Source of the DNA: Verrucomicrobiales bacterium
GTDB lineage: Bacteria > Verrucomicrobiota > Verrucomicrobiia > Verrucomicrobiales > DEV007
Assembly (NCBI GenBank): GCA_030730365.1
Contig: JANQVJ010000077.1
Span: forward strand, 47,801 to 111,800
DNA length: 64,000 nt
Reading direction: 5' to 3'
Below the pieces are notes generated by a model. It worked only from the letters and a program-made list of their open reading frames with translations, did not search any database and was not told the DNA's origin. Below are positions 44,420 to 53,378 of the stretch, piece by piece (the first letter of the stretch is position 1; every line of letters begins with the position of its first letter). Made by a program: the position numbers and the translations under genes.

Positions 44420-45532
44420 ATGTCCCCCCGTCACTTCCCGGTCATCGCTCTTTCCCTCGCCTTTTCCCTCACCGGCGCCACCGCACAGCAGCCGGGGCCT
44501 TCGCGAATCGAACGATGGGACCGCAACGGCGACGGCAAACTCTCCCGCGAAGAAGTGCCCGAACCGCTCCGGAAGAACTTTGATCGGGTCGACAAGGATG
44601 GCGACGGATTCGTCTCGAAAGAGGAAGACGCCGCCATCGGGCAAGGACCGGGCGGCGGACCGGGTCCAAGAGAGGGCGTGAAGAAGCTCGCCGATCTCGA
44701 CTATGCCGGCACCGGCAATCCCCGCCAGACCCTCGACCTTTACCTTCCGGAAAAACGGGTCGGCAGTGAGCTGCTCCCACTCATCGTTTTCATTCACGGC
44801 GGCGCCTGGCAGGGCGGGGACAAAAACGGCGGCGGCGCCAAAGTGGGAGCCTACGTCGCCTCCGGAAAATACGCCGGAGCCTCGATCGGCTATCGCCTCA
44901 GCGGCGAAGCGCAGTGGCCCTCGCAGATCCACGACTGCAAGGCCGCGATCCGATGGCTCAAGGCCCATGCCGGAAAATACGGCCTCGATCCCGATCGCAT
45001 CGCCGTGTGGGGCTCCTCTGCCGGAGGCCACCTCGTCGCGATGCTCGGCGTCTCTGACGGAATTGAAGAACTCGAGGGCAAAATCGGCCCCCACCTCGAT
45101 CAGAATGCCAAAGTGCACTGCGTCATCGACTTTTTCGGCTCGTCGGAATTGCTGACGATGGGAGACCACGAGAGCATCATCGATCACAACGCCCCCGACT
45201 CGCCCGAATCCAAACTCGTCGGCGGACCGATTCTGGAAAACCCTGACAAAGCCAAAAGCGCTTCCCCAATCGAACACATCACCGCAGACGACGCACCCCA
45301 TCTCATCGTCCACGGGGACAAAGATCGGGTCGTCCCCTACCCGCAATCGACCGATTATAAAAAACGACTCGAGTCCGCCGCCGTGCCCGCGATCCTCGTG
45401 ACCGTCGCGGGCGGCGAGCACGGCAAAGGCTTCGGTCCATCGGTCGAGAAAGTGGTGGCGGCCTATCTCGAAAAAATGCTGCTTGGCGAAAAGAGGGAAA
45501 TTACTGATAAAACGATCCCGGCAGGCGAGTGA
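44420..45532 (+). CDS. Secreted alpha/beta-hydrolase esterase with N-terminal EF-hand pair
   Basis: A 370-residue protein with a signal peptide (FPVIALSLAFSLTGATAQ). Two calcium-type EF-hand loops follow at once, DRNGDGKLSREE and DKDGDGFVSKEE. The esterase domain has the HGGAW oxyanion motif (VFIHGGAWQGGDKNG), the nucleophile elbow WGSSAGGHL and a C-terminal Asp/His pair (HGDKDRVV and GGEHGKGFG). It resembles BD-FAE and other carbohydrate-ester hydrolases. Calcium binding could aid fold stability or surface attachment. It is between two SASA esterase genes in the same direction. Confidence 0.85.
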   Translation: MSPRHFPVIALSLAFSLTGATAQQPGPSRIERWDRNGDGKLSREEVPEPLRKNFDRVDKDGDGFVSKEEDAAIGQGPGGGPGPREGVKKLADLDYAGTGNPRQTLDLYLPEKRVGSELLPLIVFIHGGAWQGGDKNGGGAKVGAYVASGKYAGASIGYRLSGEAQWPSQIHDCKAAIRWLKAHAGKYGLDPDRIAVWGSSAGGHLVAMLGVSDGIEELEGKIGPHLDQNAKVHCVIDFFGSSELLTMGDHESIIDHNAPDSPESKLVGGPILENPDKAKSASPIEHITADDAPHLIVHGDKDRVVPYPQSTDYKKRLESAAVPAILVTVAGGEHGKGFGPSVEKVVAAYLEKMLLGEKREITDKTIPAGE

Positions 45533-45562
45533 TCCCCTTTTGCCCTCTTGCCCCGACTACCC

Positions 45563-47347
45563 ATGAAAATCCCCGTCTTTCTTTTTCTCGCCCTCGCCCT
45601 CCCCGTTGCGGCCGTCGCCGAGCTGAGCCTGCCTCGCTTCTTCAGCGATCACATGATTCTGCAACGCGAGCGCGAGGCGATGATCCGGGGCACGGCGGAT
45701 CCGAATACCGACGTCACGATCTCTTTTAAAGGAGCCACCGCCACGGCGAAGGCGGACAGCGAAGGGAAATGGCGCGCCGCCATCGCGACCGGAGCCGCCG
45801 ATGCGACCGGAGCCCCCCTCGTGATCACCTCGAGGACGGAGAAAGTGGAGCTGCGCGACGTCCTCGTCGGCGAAGTCTGGTTCGCCTCGGGCCAGTCGAA
45901 TATGTTTTTCACGATGGATCGGGTGCCGGAGTATGCCGAAGTCATCGCCGCGACCAACCTGCCCTCGCTGCGCTTTTTCAACGCCCCTCTCGTCACCGCA
46001 ATCGGGCCGCAGGATGACATCGAAGGCAGCTGGACCTCCGCCACGCCCGAGACCGTCCCCGGCTATTCAGCCGTCGCCTTTTTCTTTGCCCGCAAGCTCC
46101 ATCTTGATCTAGGCATTCCCGTGGGAGTGATCAAGTCCGCCTGGGGCGGCAAGCCGGTCGAGACCTTCACGAGCCGCGAAGCACTCAAGACCCATCCGGG
46201 CACGAAGGCGCTCGTCGACACTCTGATGAAAGACGACGCCGTCTACGATCCGGATAAGGCGATGGCGGCCTACGAGACCCGCCTTACCGAATGGCAGGAA
46301 GCGGCGAAGGCCCGGCGCGCCAAACCCGCGGACGAGCGCGGTCGCCTCGCGAAAAAGCCCGACCCGCCGAAGCGTCCCCTCGACACCGAAGGCCGTCCCG
46401 GCGTCCTTTTCGATGCGATGATCCACCCCTTCGCCGGTTACACGATGCGGGGAGCGATCTGGTATCAGGGCGAAGGCAACGCCAAAGCCGGCGCGGTGCC
46501 CTACGACGAAAGCCTGCCGCTCATGATCCGCGACTGGCGCGAGCGATGGGACGATGAGTTCTCCTTTTACTTTGTCCAGCTCGCGAACTACCGCAAGCCC
46601 TCCACCGAGCCCGGTATTCCCGATCCGTGGGCCCTCCTGCAGGATCGCATGCGCCTGATCCTCGACTCCACCCCGAAGACCGGCATGGCTGTGACCAACG
46701 ACGTCGGCGAGGCCGATGACATTCACCCAAAAAACAAAAAAGACCCCGGAGAGCGACTCGCGCTCTGGGCCCTCGCGAAGGACTACGGGCAAACTGATTC
46801 CGTCTATTCCGGTCCGCTTTTCGCCGGACATGAAGTCCGCGAGGGAGCGATCCGGGTGAACTTCGACCATGCCGCAGCCGGCCTGAAATCACGCGACGGC
46901 GGGCCTCTGCAGCGCTTCGAGATCGCCGGAAAGGATCGCGTCTGGCATTGGGGCGAAGCCGCCATTGATGGACCCGACGGAGTCCTCGTGAGCAGCCCCG
47001 CAGTCCCGAATCCCGTCGCGGTGCGCTACGCCTGGGCCGCGAATCCGATCGGAGCGAATCTCGTCAACAGCGAGGGACTTCCCGCCTCGGTCTTTCGAAC
47101 CGATCACTGGGACGACATCGAAACCCTCAGTCCCGCCGCCGCCCTGCAGGCGGAACGCCATGCTCTCGCCGTGGAGATTCGGGCACTCAACGCAAAACGC
47201 CAGTCGCTCGACCGGCAGAGCCCGGAATACAAAACCCTAACAACACAGCTAAGGGAATTGCAGGATCACTTCAAGGCCGGAGCTCCGGCGCAGACCAGTC
47301 CTTCAGCCAGTAAGAAAGACGCTTCCGGGTCGGCAGCTCCGCAGTGA
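45563..47347 (+). CDS. Sialate O-acetylesterase-like enzyme
   Basis: A 594-residue protein. ATG 45563 opens signal peptide MKIPVFLFLALALPVAAVAE. An N-terminal beta domain precedes the SGNH nucleophile motif WFASGQSNMFF; the second block is AIWYQGEGNAKAG and a C-terminal DDIHP is near residue 390. These match sialate O-acetylesterases, which in environmental bacteria act on many acetylated sugars. A charged insertion rich in Lys/Arg/Pro lies at ~235-275. The gene's 3' end overlaps the convergent GNAT gene by 77 bp. Confidence 0.88.
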   Translation: MKIPVFLFLALALPVAAVAELSLPRFFSDHMILQREREAMIRGTADPNTDVTISFKGATATAKADSEGKWRAAIATGAADATGAPLVITSRTEKVELRDVLVGEVWFASGQSNMFFTMDRVPEYAEVIAATNLPSLRFFNAPLVTAIGPQDDIEGSWTSATPETVPGYSAVAFFFARKLHLDLGIPVGVIKSAWGGKPVETFTSREALKTHPGTKALVDTLMKDDAVYDPDKAMAAYETRLTEWQEAAKARRAKPADERGRLAKKPDPPKRPLDTEGRPGVLFDAMIHPFAGYTMRGAIWYQGEGNAKAGAVPYDESLPLMIRDWRERWDDEFSFYFVQLANYRKPSTEPGIPDPWALLQDRMRLILDSTPKTGMAVTNDVGEADDIHPKNKKDPGERLALWALAKDYGQTDSVYSGPLFAGHEVREGAIRVNFDHAAAGLKSRDGGPLQRFEIAGKDRVWHWGEAAIDGPDGVLVSSPAVPNPVAVRYAWAANPIGANLVNSEGLPASVFRTDHWDDIETLSPAAALQAERHALAVEIRALNAKRQSLDRQSPEYKTLTTQLRELQDHFKAGAPAQTSPSASKKDASGSAAPQ

Positions 47348-47888
47348 TCTCTTTCCACTCGAGTTCGCATTGCAGGGCGGGATCCTTGCGGTATCCCATC
47401 CGCGTCCAGAAGACGTCGAGAGGCTCGTATCCCGCCGGACGCAGGGGGTGATCGATAGGGCGATCAACCGCACAAAAGCAGGTATAGCGAAACGGTCCGA
47501 CACGCCGGGCATGCGCCTCGCGCCGCTGGAAAAACTCGTGCCCCGCCCCTCGTCCGCGAAAGGCGGGGAGAATGACGGATTCGCCGAGGTAAAAGATCTC
47601 CTCGAGCTCATATCCTGCCGCAAGGAAGGGAGCCTGAAACTCGGCCGATTCATCCGCCATCGGCAGGCAGGTCGTCGCCCCGACGATGGCGCCTTCGCTC
47701 CTGAGCAGCACGACGAGACTGCGCTGCGAGTTCACATAGGTCGCGAGGTAGGCCTCTTCGTAAGCCGGATCTCCGTCGTAGAGATAGGGGAACTCGCGGA
47801 AGACGGCAATGCGCAGCCGCCCGAGCTCCTGCAGATGGGGGCGAATCGCTTCGCCGTGAAGTTCTTCGTAGGTAAAAATAGTGCTCAT
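47271..47888 (-). CDS. GNAT-family N-acetyltransferase
   Basis: A 205-residue protein. It has the acetyl-CoA-binding motif region VILPAFRGRGAGHEFFQRRE (the R-G-x-G signature is RGRGAG) following strand LGES. The N-terminus YEELHGEAIRPHLQELGRLR and end sequences are not specific. The acceptor is unknown. Its last ~25 codons overlap the convergent esterase gene. Confidence 0.8.
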   Translation of the reverse strand: MSTIFTYEELHGEAIRPHLQELGRLRIAVFREFPYLYDGDPAYEEAYLATYVNSQRSLVVLLRSEGAIVGATTCLPMADESAEFQAPFLAAGYELEEIFYLGESVILPAFRGRGAGHEFFQRREAHARRVGPFRYTCFCAVDRPIDHPLRPAGYEPLDVFWTRMGYRKDPALQCELEWKEITAELPTRKRLSYWLKDWSAPELRP

Positions 47889-48025
47889 GGAGAGGAGGAT
47901 ACTTACCTTTCAAATCCTCCGAATCAATATCCAGTCTGAGTCGCCCACTCGAACACGGATCTTCGCGAAACCGCGGAAAGGGCAACGGAGCGGAGAAACG
48001 GGAGAGATAATCTGAAACTCCCACC

Positions 48026-48844
48026 TCACACCCGCGCTTCGACCTCGCGCATGTAGCGCATGCTCTCTTCGCAGATCGCCTCGATGCCGGGATCGTAACG
48101 GAAAACTTCGACCGAGACCCAGCCCTCGTAGGCGATCTCTTTGAGGGCTCCGAAAATGGGATCAAAAACGACTTCGCCCATGCCGGGGCCAAGGAGGTTC
48201 GGATCGTTTGCGTGGAAGTGGGCGATCCAGTCGCGGCTCTCGCGGATGACCTGCTCGATCGGAATCGCTTCGCTCGACATCGCCTTCACATCGAGGTGGA
48301 GGCGGCAGTTCGGCGAGTCGACCATTTTTGCGAGCTCGATCCCGAGGGCGGCGGTGTTGAGAAAGTCGCCCTCACTCGGGGCGAGGGGCTCGAGCGCAAG
48401 GGTGACGCCGCAGTCCTCGAGCACGGGCATGGCGCGCTTAATCGTGTCGGCAGCGAAGGCCATCGCCTGGTCGTGCGAGACACCCGGGAGGAGATTGCGC
48501 TGCACCGGTGAACCGAGGACCATGATGGTGCCGTCGAGATCACGGCAGAGTCTCGCGAGTTCGGCGAGGTAGTCACCGGTGCGATGTCTCACGGCCTCGT
48601 CCGGAGTAGTGAGGTAAAACCCTTCGGTCTTGGCGAGGAGCCAGTGGAGACCGACGCACTCAAGCCCTGCTTCGACGATCTGCCGCTTGAGGACAGTTCG
48701 CTGCTCCGCTCCGAACTCCGCAATGGGACCACCGAGCGTGAACGGGGCAATCTCGATACCGGTGTAGCCGACCGAGGCGGCGTAGGCGAAGGCCCTTTCA
48801 AAAGGCCAGTCCTGAAAGGTCTCGTTGCAGATCGCGTAATTCAT
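48026..48844 (-). CDS. Sugar phosphate isomerase/epimerase-like TIM barrel protein
   Basis: A 272-residue AP-endonuclease-2-like TIM barrel. Strand ends show YTGIEIAPFTLGGP, LEPLAPSEGDFLN (the Glu is a metal ligand), RLHLDVKAMSSE (His and Asp), IAHFHANDPNLLGPG (His) and WVSVEVFRYDPG (Glu). Metal ligands thus appear complete. Members isomerise or epimerise sugars; the exact substrate is unknown. The gene lies just downstream of the DEAD-box helicase on the same strand (50 bp), perhaps by coincidence. Confidence 0.82.
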   Translation of the reverse strand: MNYAICNETFQDWPFERAFAYAASVGYTGIEIAPFTLGGPIAEFGAEQRTVLKRQIVEAGLECVGLHWLLAKTEGFYLTTPDEAVRHRTGDYLAELARLCRDLDGTIMVLGSPVQRNLLPGVSHDQAMAFAADTIKRAMPVLEDCGVTLALEPLAPSEGDFLNTAALGIELAKMVDSPNCRLHLDVKAMSSEAIPIEQVIRESRDWIAHFHANDPNLLGPGMGEVVFDPIFGALKEIAYEGWVSVEVFRYDPGIEAICEESMRYMREVEARV

Positions 48845-48894
48845 GGCGCGACGGGGTCAGGGGTTGCGTAAGGCGGGCCTGGATCAGTCTGCGA

Positions 48895-50094
48895 CTAACG
48901 CTTGCGGCGCTTCGGTGCCGGCGGACGCTTTTTGCGGAGCGGAGTCGGGTTGTCCTCGAGCAGGGCAGTGTAGTTGTAGTCAAAGCCCTCGAGCTTGCGG
49001 CGCTCGATCTTCTGCTCGATGAAATGCTCGACGGAACGGGCGTTCTCGAGTTCGTCCGCCGTGAGAATGGTGAAGGCGTCGCCTTCCTGCTGGGCGCGTC
49101 CGGTCCGTCCGATCCGGTGAACATAGTCCTCGGGATTTTCAGGGACGCGGTAGTTGATGACATGGGTCACCCCCGAGATATCGAGGCCGCGGGCGGCGAT
49201 GTCGGTCGCGACGATGATGTTGAAAGTGCCGTCGCGGAAGCCCTGCAGCGCCTTGGTGCGGTCGCTCTGCTTAATGTCCGAGTGCAACGCGGTGGGGCGG
49301 GTGCCCTCGATGTCCTGAAGGCGGGCGAGGAGGGAGTCTGCCTCTTTCTTCGTCCGGGTGAAGATCATCATGCTCTCAAAGCCGGTCTTTTCGACGAGAG
49401 CGACGATGAGTTCATCGCGCTGATCCATCCCGACAGGATAAAAGGCGTGGCTCACGGTCTCGGCGGGGGAGCGGCGCTCGCCGATCTCCACTGCGATGGG
49501 GTCTTTGAGAGCCCAGTTGGCGAGAGTCTGGATCGCGCCGGGCATGGTCGCGGAGAAAAACTGGGTCTGACGGCCCGAGGGGCACTGATCGATGATGCGC
49601 TTCACATCGGGGAGGAAACCCATGTCGAGCATGCGGTCGACTTCATCGAGGACGAGGAACTTCACCTCGCTGAGGTCGAGATTTCCCTTTTCGAGGTGAT
49701 CGAGGAGACGACCAGGAGTGGCGATGATAACATCGGGCTTGCCTTCGAGGGCCTCGATCTGATGTCCGTAGCCGACGCCGCCGTGGAGGAGGACGACGTT
49801 GAGCGGCTTATAGTAGGAGAAGACGTTCATCTGATCCTCGACCTGGGCGGCGAGCTCGCGGGTTGGCTCGAGGACGAGACACTGGACCCTCGTCGAGGGC
49901 TGCATCTGGCAGATGATGGGCAGGCCGAAAGCAGCGGTTTTCCCGGTCCCGGTTTGCGATGCTCCGACGATATCACGACCTTGCAACGCCTCCGGAATTG
50001 CTTGAGCCTGAATGGGTGTGGGCTCGGTATAACCGGTCCTCGCGATGGCTCGGAGCACCGGACCAGACAATCCTAGATCTTCAAATGAAGGCAT
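48895..50094 (-). CDS. DEAD-box-family ATP-dependent RNA helicase with a DEVD motif II
   Basis: A 399-residue RhlE-like helicase. Q motif near TEPTPIQAQAIPEAL, motif I ASQTGTGKTAAFGL, motif Ia PTRELAAQ, motif II FLVLDEVDRMLDMGF, motif III SATMP, motif V ATDIAARGLDISGV, motif VI HRIGRTGRAQQEGD. The second helicase domain and a short basic tail (RKKRPPAPKRRKR) follow. Motif II has DEVD where the family has DEAD. It probably unwinds rRNA or mRNA. ATG 50094 chosen over an in-frame GTG three bases earlier. Confidence 0.91.
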   Translation of the reverse strand: MPSFEDLGLSGPVLRAIARTGYTEPTPIQAQAIPEALQGRDIVGASQTGTGKTAAFGLPIICQMQPSTRVQCLVLEPTRELAAQVEDQMNVFSYYKPLNVVLLHGGVGYGHQIEALEGKPDVIIATPGRLLDHLEKGNLDLSEVKFLVLDEVDRMLDMGFLPDVKRIIDQCPSGRQTQFFSATMPGAIQTLANWALKDPIAVEIGERRSPAETVSHAFYPVGMDQRDELIVALVEKTGFESMMIFTRTKKEADSLLARLQDIEGTRPTALHSDIKQSDRTKALQGFRDGTFNIIVATDIAARGLDISGVTHVINYRVPENPEDYVHRIGRTGRAQQEGDAFTILTADELENARSVEHFIEQKIERRKLEGFDYNYTALLEDNPTPLRKKRPPAPKRRKR

Positions 50095-50174
50095 CACGGA
50101 TCAACGCGGCTTAGGTCCTTTGTTTCAAGGGGAAAATTTGTCGAGTTTCACTCGAAAACGCCCTTTCACACCCC

Positions 50175-50648
50175 TCAGAGAGGCTTTCTCCGTCTTTCCC
50201 GACGATTCGCGAGGGCGTAGTCGAGGGAAAGGCGGCCACCCCCTCCAAGCGCCAACCCGATAAAAAGACCGAGATAGAGGGTGAGCGCCTGCGGATTAAG
50301 GGTCGCGGAGAGGATAATGGGCGCGAGCAGGATGAACCCCACGAAGAGGGCGAGGATGAGGGCATTGATCCTCGTGAAGATACCAAGGACCAACCCGAGT
50401 AGGGAAATTGTCAGGACCGCGACTGAGACGAGCGCGAGGACAGCGGGAGACGGGAGCCCCCTGTCGGTGAGCTGAGTGACGAGATCCCATTCCCCGGCAT
50501 CCCAGACGAAGTCGATCCCCAGGGCCATCTGGGCAACGTGTTGGTAATAAAAGAAGATCGCCACGGTGATGATCCGGATAATGAGAAGCCCAAAGTCGCT
50601 GGGGCGGGGGGGTTCCGGTCCGGTATCCGGTAATAGTTGAAATGGCAT
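50175..50648 (-). CDS. DoxX-like membrane protein
   Basis: A 157-residue protein with about four membrane segments: DFGLLIIRIITVAIFFYYQH, AVLALVSVAVLTISLLGLVL, LILALFVGFILLAPIILSA and LYLGLFIGLALGGGGRLSLD. The motif GGGGRLSLDYAL near the end is the DoxX-type end. Function is often redox-related but here unproven. It sits alone between the helicase and dgt genes. Confidence 0.75.
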   Translation of the reverse strand: MPFQLLPDTGPEPPRPSDFGLLIIRIITVAIFFYYQHVAQMALGIDFVWDAGEWDLVTQLTDRGLPSPAVLALVSVAVLTISLLGLVLGIFTRINALILALFVGFILLAPIILSATLNPQALTLYLGLFIGLALGGGGRLSLDYALANRRERRRKPL

Positions 50649-51149
50649 GGGCTAAAGACGGGTGAGACTAGCGACTCAAACATGGGGACCTTCTCTTTCG
50701 CAATCGAAATCAAGAAATTCGCTGAAGAGGAACCTATCATTACTTCGATCACTCGCCACTGAGCGACCCCTGCGCGGAAGCAGGAATGAGCCCCCGATAA
50801 CAGATCATGACGACCCCTCGATTCCCGGCCCCCGGGACAATTTGGGGATGACAATCCTCTCTCCCCGCCCTGAACGGAAGTGAAGCTCGCCCCTGACCTA
50901 ATCGAGTCGCAGAATGGTGAGATCGCCCGCGACCGACACGGCGCCGGAGCCGCAGGTCAAAGGCCTCGTAGACGGCGCCAACTCCACCACGGGCCGTTCG
51001 CCCTCTATTTCAGAGCGGCCCAGCGTGCCGGTTCACGATCCGAATTGCTGGCAAAATTTCATAATTAGCAAAATTTTAACCCCGCCTCCCCTCTCCATTT
51101 CCTGCAATCCCCGCTTTTCCACTCGCGAGGGGGGAGCTAAGGTCGACGA
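50649..51149. other. 501-bp intergenic region without a supported gene
   Basis: No convincing gene was found. On the minus strand a short frame from 51033 to ~50901 reads plausibly (GRSEIEGERPVVELAPSTRP then a Cys/Gly-rich end) but has no good start and may be a chance frame or a worn fragment. The last ~100 bp before dgt are AT-rich and hold AAAATTT-(11 nt)-AAATTTT (about 51053-51077), an inverted repeat that could be an operator or promoter part. Confidence 0.4.
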
Positions 51150-52424
51150 GTGAAAAACGACTTTTACGACGTATTCGACCGCGAACGCATCCAGGGAGAT
51201 CACCCGCCACGGGAGGGCGAGTATCGCAGCCCTTTCCAGGTGGATCGTGACCGCATCATTCACACCTCTTCCTTTCGTCGGCTCCAGAATAAGACGCAGG
51301 TCTTCTTCAGCGGCGAGTATGACTTTTACCGCACTCGCCTGACTCACTCCATCGAGGTCGCCCAGATCGGACGCAGTCTCTGCAACCGGCTCAATCTGAC
51401 TTCGCCGCTGCTCTCTCCGACCTACTACATCGACGCCGACCTCGTCGAGGCAGCCTGTCTTTCCCACGACATCGGGCACCCGCCCTTCGGGCACACCGGC
51501 GAGCGCACCCTGCACCGCCTCATGGGACCCTTCGGAGGATTCGAGGGGAATGCCCAGACCCTGCGCATTCTCACGACAATACTCTTCGGTCCCGACCGGG
51601 GCATGAATCCCTCGCGGGCGCTCATGGACGGAGTCCTGAAATACAAGACGCTCTTCGGCGAAGTCGATCGGCAAAAGAATCATTTCCTCTACGCGGCGCA
51701 GGCGGATATTCTCGACTTCGTCACGGGCGGTGAGGGCTTTCCGGATGCGCTCCCGCCGGGGAAAGCGCGCAATGGTTTCCGCTCGATCGAGTGCCGCATC
51801 ATGGACTGGGCCGACGACAGCGCCTACTCGCTCAACGACATCGCCGATGGAATTCAGGCCGGCTTCATCAATGTCGACAAAGTTGAAAAATGGGCGGCAA
51901 CACAGACGCTGAGCTCCTCCGAGTCCGGCCTCGTCAATGAGCTGCTCGACGCGATCCGCCGCGGCCGCATCGAGTCGACCATAGGGAAAAAGATCGGGGC
52001 TTTCATCAATGCGGCCGAGCTCGAGGAGATGAGCGGTTTCCTCAGCGACCGCACTGCGCGCCATCGCTACCGACTCGTCATCGACCCGGTCATCGACGAA
52101 GCCTGCCTTCTCTACAAAAAGATCTCCCTTGATCTCGTTTTCAAAAGTCAGCAGCTCCAGCAGCTCGACCGAAAGTCCGACTATATCCTCTCGCGGCTCT
52201 TCGAGGTCTTTGCCGATCTCTACATCCATTCGTCCGCGCCGGGGAGCGGGCATTATCGCCTGCTCTCGGATGAGGAGGAAAAACTCATCTTTTCCCAATC
52301 CGATGTTACCGGCCGAGCCCGTGTCGTCTGCGACGTCCTCGCGAAGATGACCGACGGGATCGCGACCCGCATCTACAAGCGTCTCTTCGATGCTGACTTC
52401 GGCTCCATCGTCGATCTCGTGTGA
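51150..52424 (+). CDS. dgt: dGTPase-like HD-domain triphosphohydrolase
   Basis: A 424-residue protein starting with GTG 51150, preceded by the purine run GAGGGGGGAG. The N-terminus has RSPFQVDRDRIIHTSSFRRL and TRLTHSIEVAQIGRS. The HD signature is CLSHDIGHPPFGHTGE near residue 115, followed by NAQTLRIL. It cleaves dGTP (or other dNTPs) to the nucleoside and tripolyphosphate, adjusting dNTP pools; dGTPase-like enzymes can also take part in phage defence. No phage or defence neighbour is present. An HD-GTPase of this length fits the type 2 subfamily. Confidence 0.88.
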   Translation: MKNDFYDVFDRERIQGDHPPREGEYRSPFQVDRDRIIHTSSFRRLQNKTQVFFSGEYDFYRTRLTHSIEVAQIGRSLCNRLNLTSPLLSPTYYIDADLVEAACLSHDIGHPPFGHTGERTLHRLMGPFGGFEGNAQTLRILTTILFGPDRGMNPSRALMDGVLKYKTLFGEVDRQKNHFLYAAQADILDFVTGGEGFPDALPPGKARNGFRSIECRIMDWADDSAYSLNDIADGIQAGFINVDKVEKWAATQTLSSSESGLVNELLDAIRRGRIESTIGKKIGAFINAAELEEMSGFLSDRTARHRYRLVIDPVIDEACLLYKKISLDLVFKSQQLQQLDRKSDYILSRLFEVFADLYIHSSAPGSGHYRLLSDEEEKLIFSQSDVTGRARVVCDVLAKMTDGIATRIYKRLFDADFGSIVDLV

Positions 52425-52431
52425 GCGAAGA

Positions 52432-53223
52432 TCACTTTTTCTTCTTTTGCTCCGCCGCAGCGTCGACAAAGGCCTCGAGCAGTTTCGCCTGAGTCGTATT
52501 GTCAGGCATCAACTTCTCGGGATGCCACTGCACCCCGATGAGAAAACGGTCAGGGTCCGTCGTCTCGGTCGCTTCGACGATGCCGTCGGGACTTTTGGCA
52601 ACAATACGAAGGCCATCGCCAATCTTCCTCACCGCCTGATGGTGCCACGAGTTCACCTCGACCTCGGTCGCCCCGAAAATGCGACTAAGCCGCGAGCCGG
52701 GCTCGATCGTGACGAGGTGATCGGTGTCGCGATGGTTCACGTTGAACTCGGACGGGATGTCCTGCACGAGCGATCCGCCGCTCGCGACATTGATCCACTG
52801 ACTTCCGAGGCAGATGCCGAGGAGCGGTTTGTCCGTCTTTTTCATCCAGGCCGAAATGAGGGCCTTTTCAAAATGAAAACGGTCGTCATCGAGCAACTCG
52901 ACCGTCTCGTGAGGCTCTTCGCCATACTCCGACGGCGGGATGTCGGCTCCCCCGGGCATCAGCAATCCGTCGAGGAGAGCGAGGTAGTCATCGATGCGCG
53001 CGACGCTGCCATCGGTGTTCGGCAACACGACGGGGATACCGCCCGACTCCCGCACCGCGCGGATGTAATCCGCACTCGACAGGCTCGCGATCCCGATGAG
53101 CGGAGCGTCGAAAGCGGGCTCGGTTTCCTCGGGGACCGAAAACCGGCCGACGAAGAAACCAGCCAAAGCGGTCCCGAAAGCGAGGACAGCAATCAGAAGA
53201 GTTCGGCGCGAGGGCTTGTCCAT
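52432..53223 (-). CDS. Membrane-anchored class I glutamine amidotransferase-like hydrolase (peptidase C26)
   Basis: A 263-residue protein. ATG 53223 gives an N-terminal basic stretch and one membrane helix ([20 protein letters not shown]), which places the domain outside the cytoplasm. The C26 domain then has [14 protein letters not shown], the nucleophile in [14 protein letters not shown] and the triad end VQWHPEKL. These match gamma-glutamyl-gamma-aminobutyrate hydrolases (PuuD-like). Known PuuD enzymes are cytosolic, so the anchor is unusual and the substrate is uncertain. The dgt gene ends 8 bp away, convergent. Confidence 0.83.
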   Translation of the reverse strand: MDKPSRRTLLIAVLAFGTALAGFFVGRFSVPEETEPAFDAPLIGIASLSSADYIRAVRESGGIPVVLPNTDGSVARIDDYLALLDGLLMPGGADIPPSEYGEEPHETVELLDDDRFHFEKALISAWMKKTDKPLLGICLGSQWINVASGGSLVQDIPSEFNVNHRDTDHLVTIEPGSRLSRIFGATEVEVNSWHHQAVRKIGDGLRIVAKSPDGIVEATETTDPDRFLIGVQWHPEKLMPDNTTQAKLLEAFVDAAAEQKKKK

Positions 53224-53378
53224 GGCCGGAGAATCTACGGAGCCGTTCGGAGAATGTCCAGCCCACAGGTCAGGACTCAAGAGGGTGGGATAGTCCACCC
53301 GAGAGGGTGGGGTCTGCCGCAGGGGCGTAACCCAAAAGAGCTTGCCGGGGGGAGGTGAGCTCGGAGATACTACCCGAC

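Noticed and set aside
50901-51033. Short minus-strand frame upstream of dgt as a gene
   Set aside because: About 45 codons, no acceptable start codon and no family; reads sensibly by eye but could be chance in GC-rich DNA.
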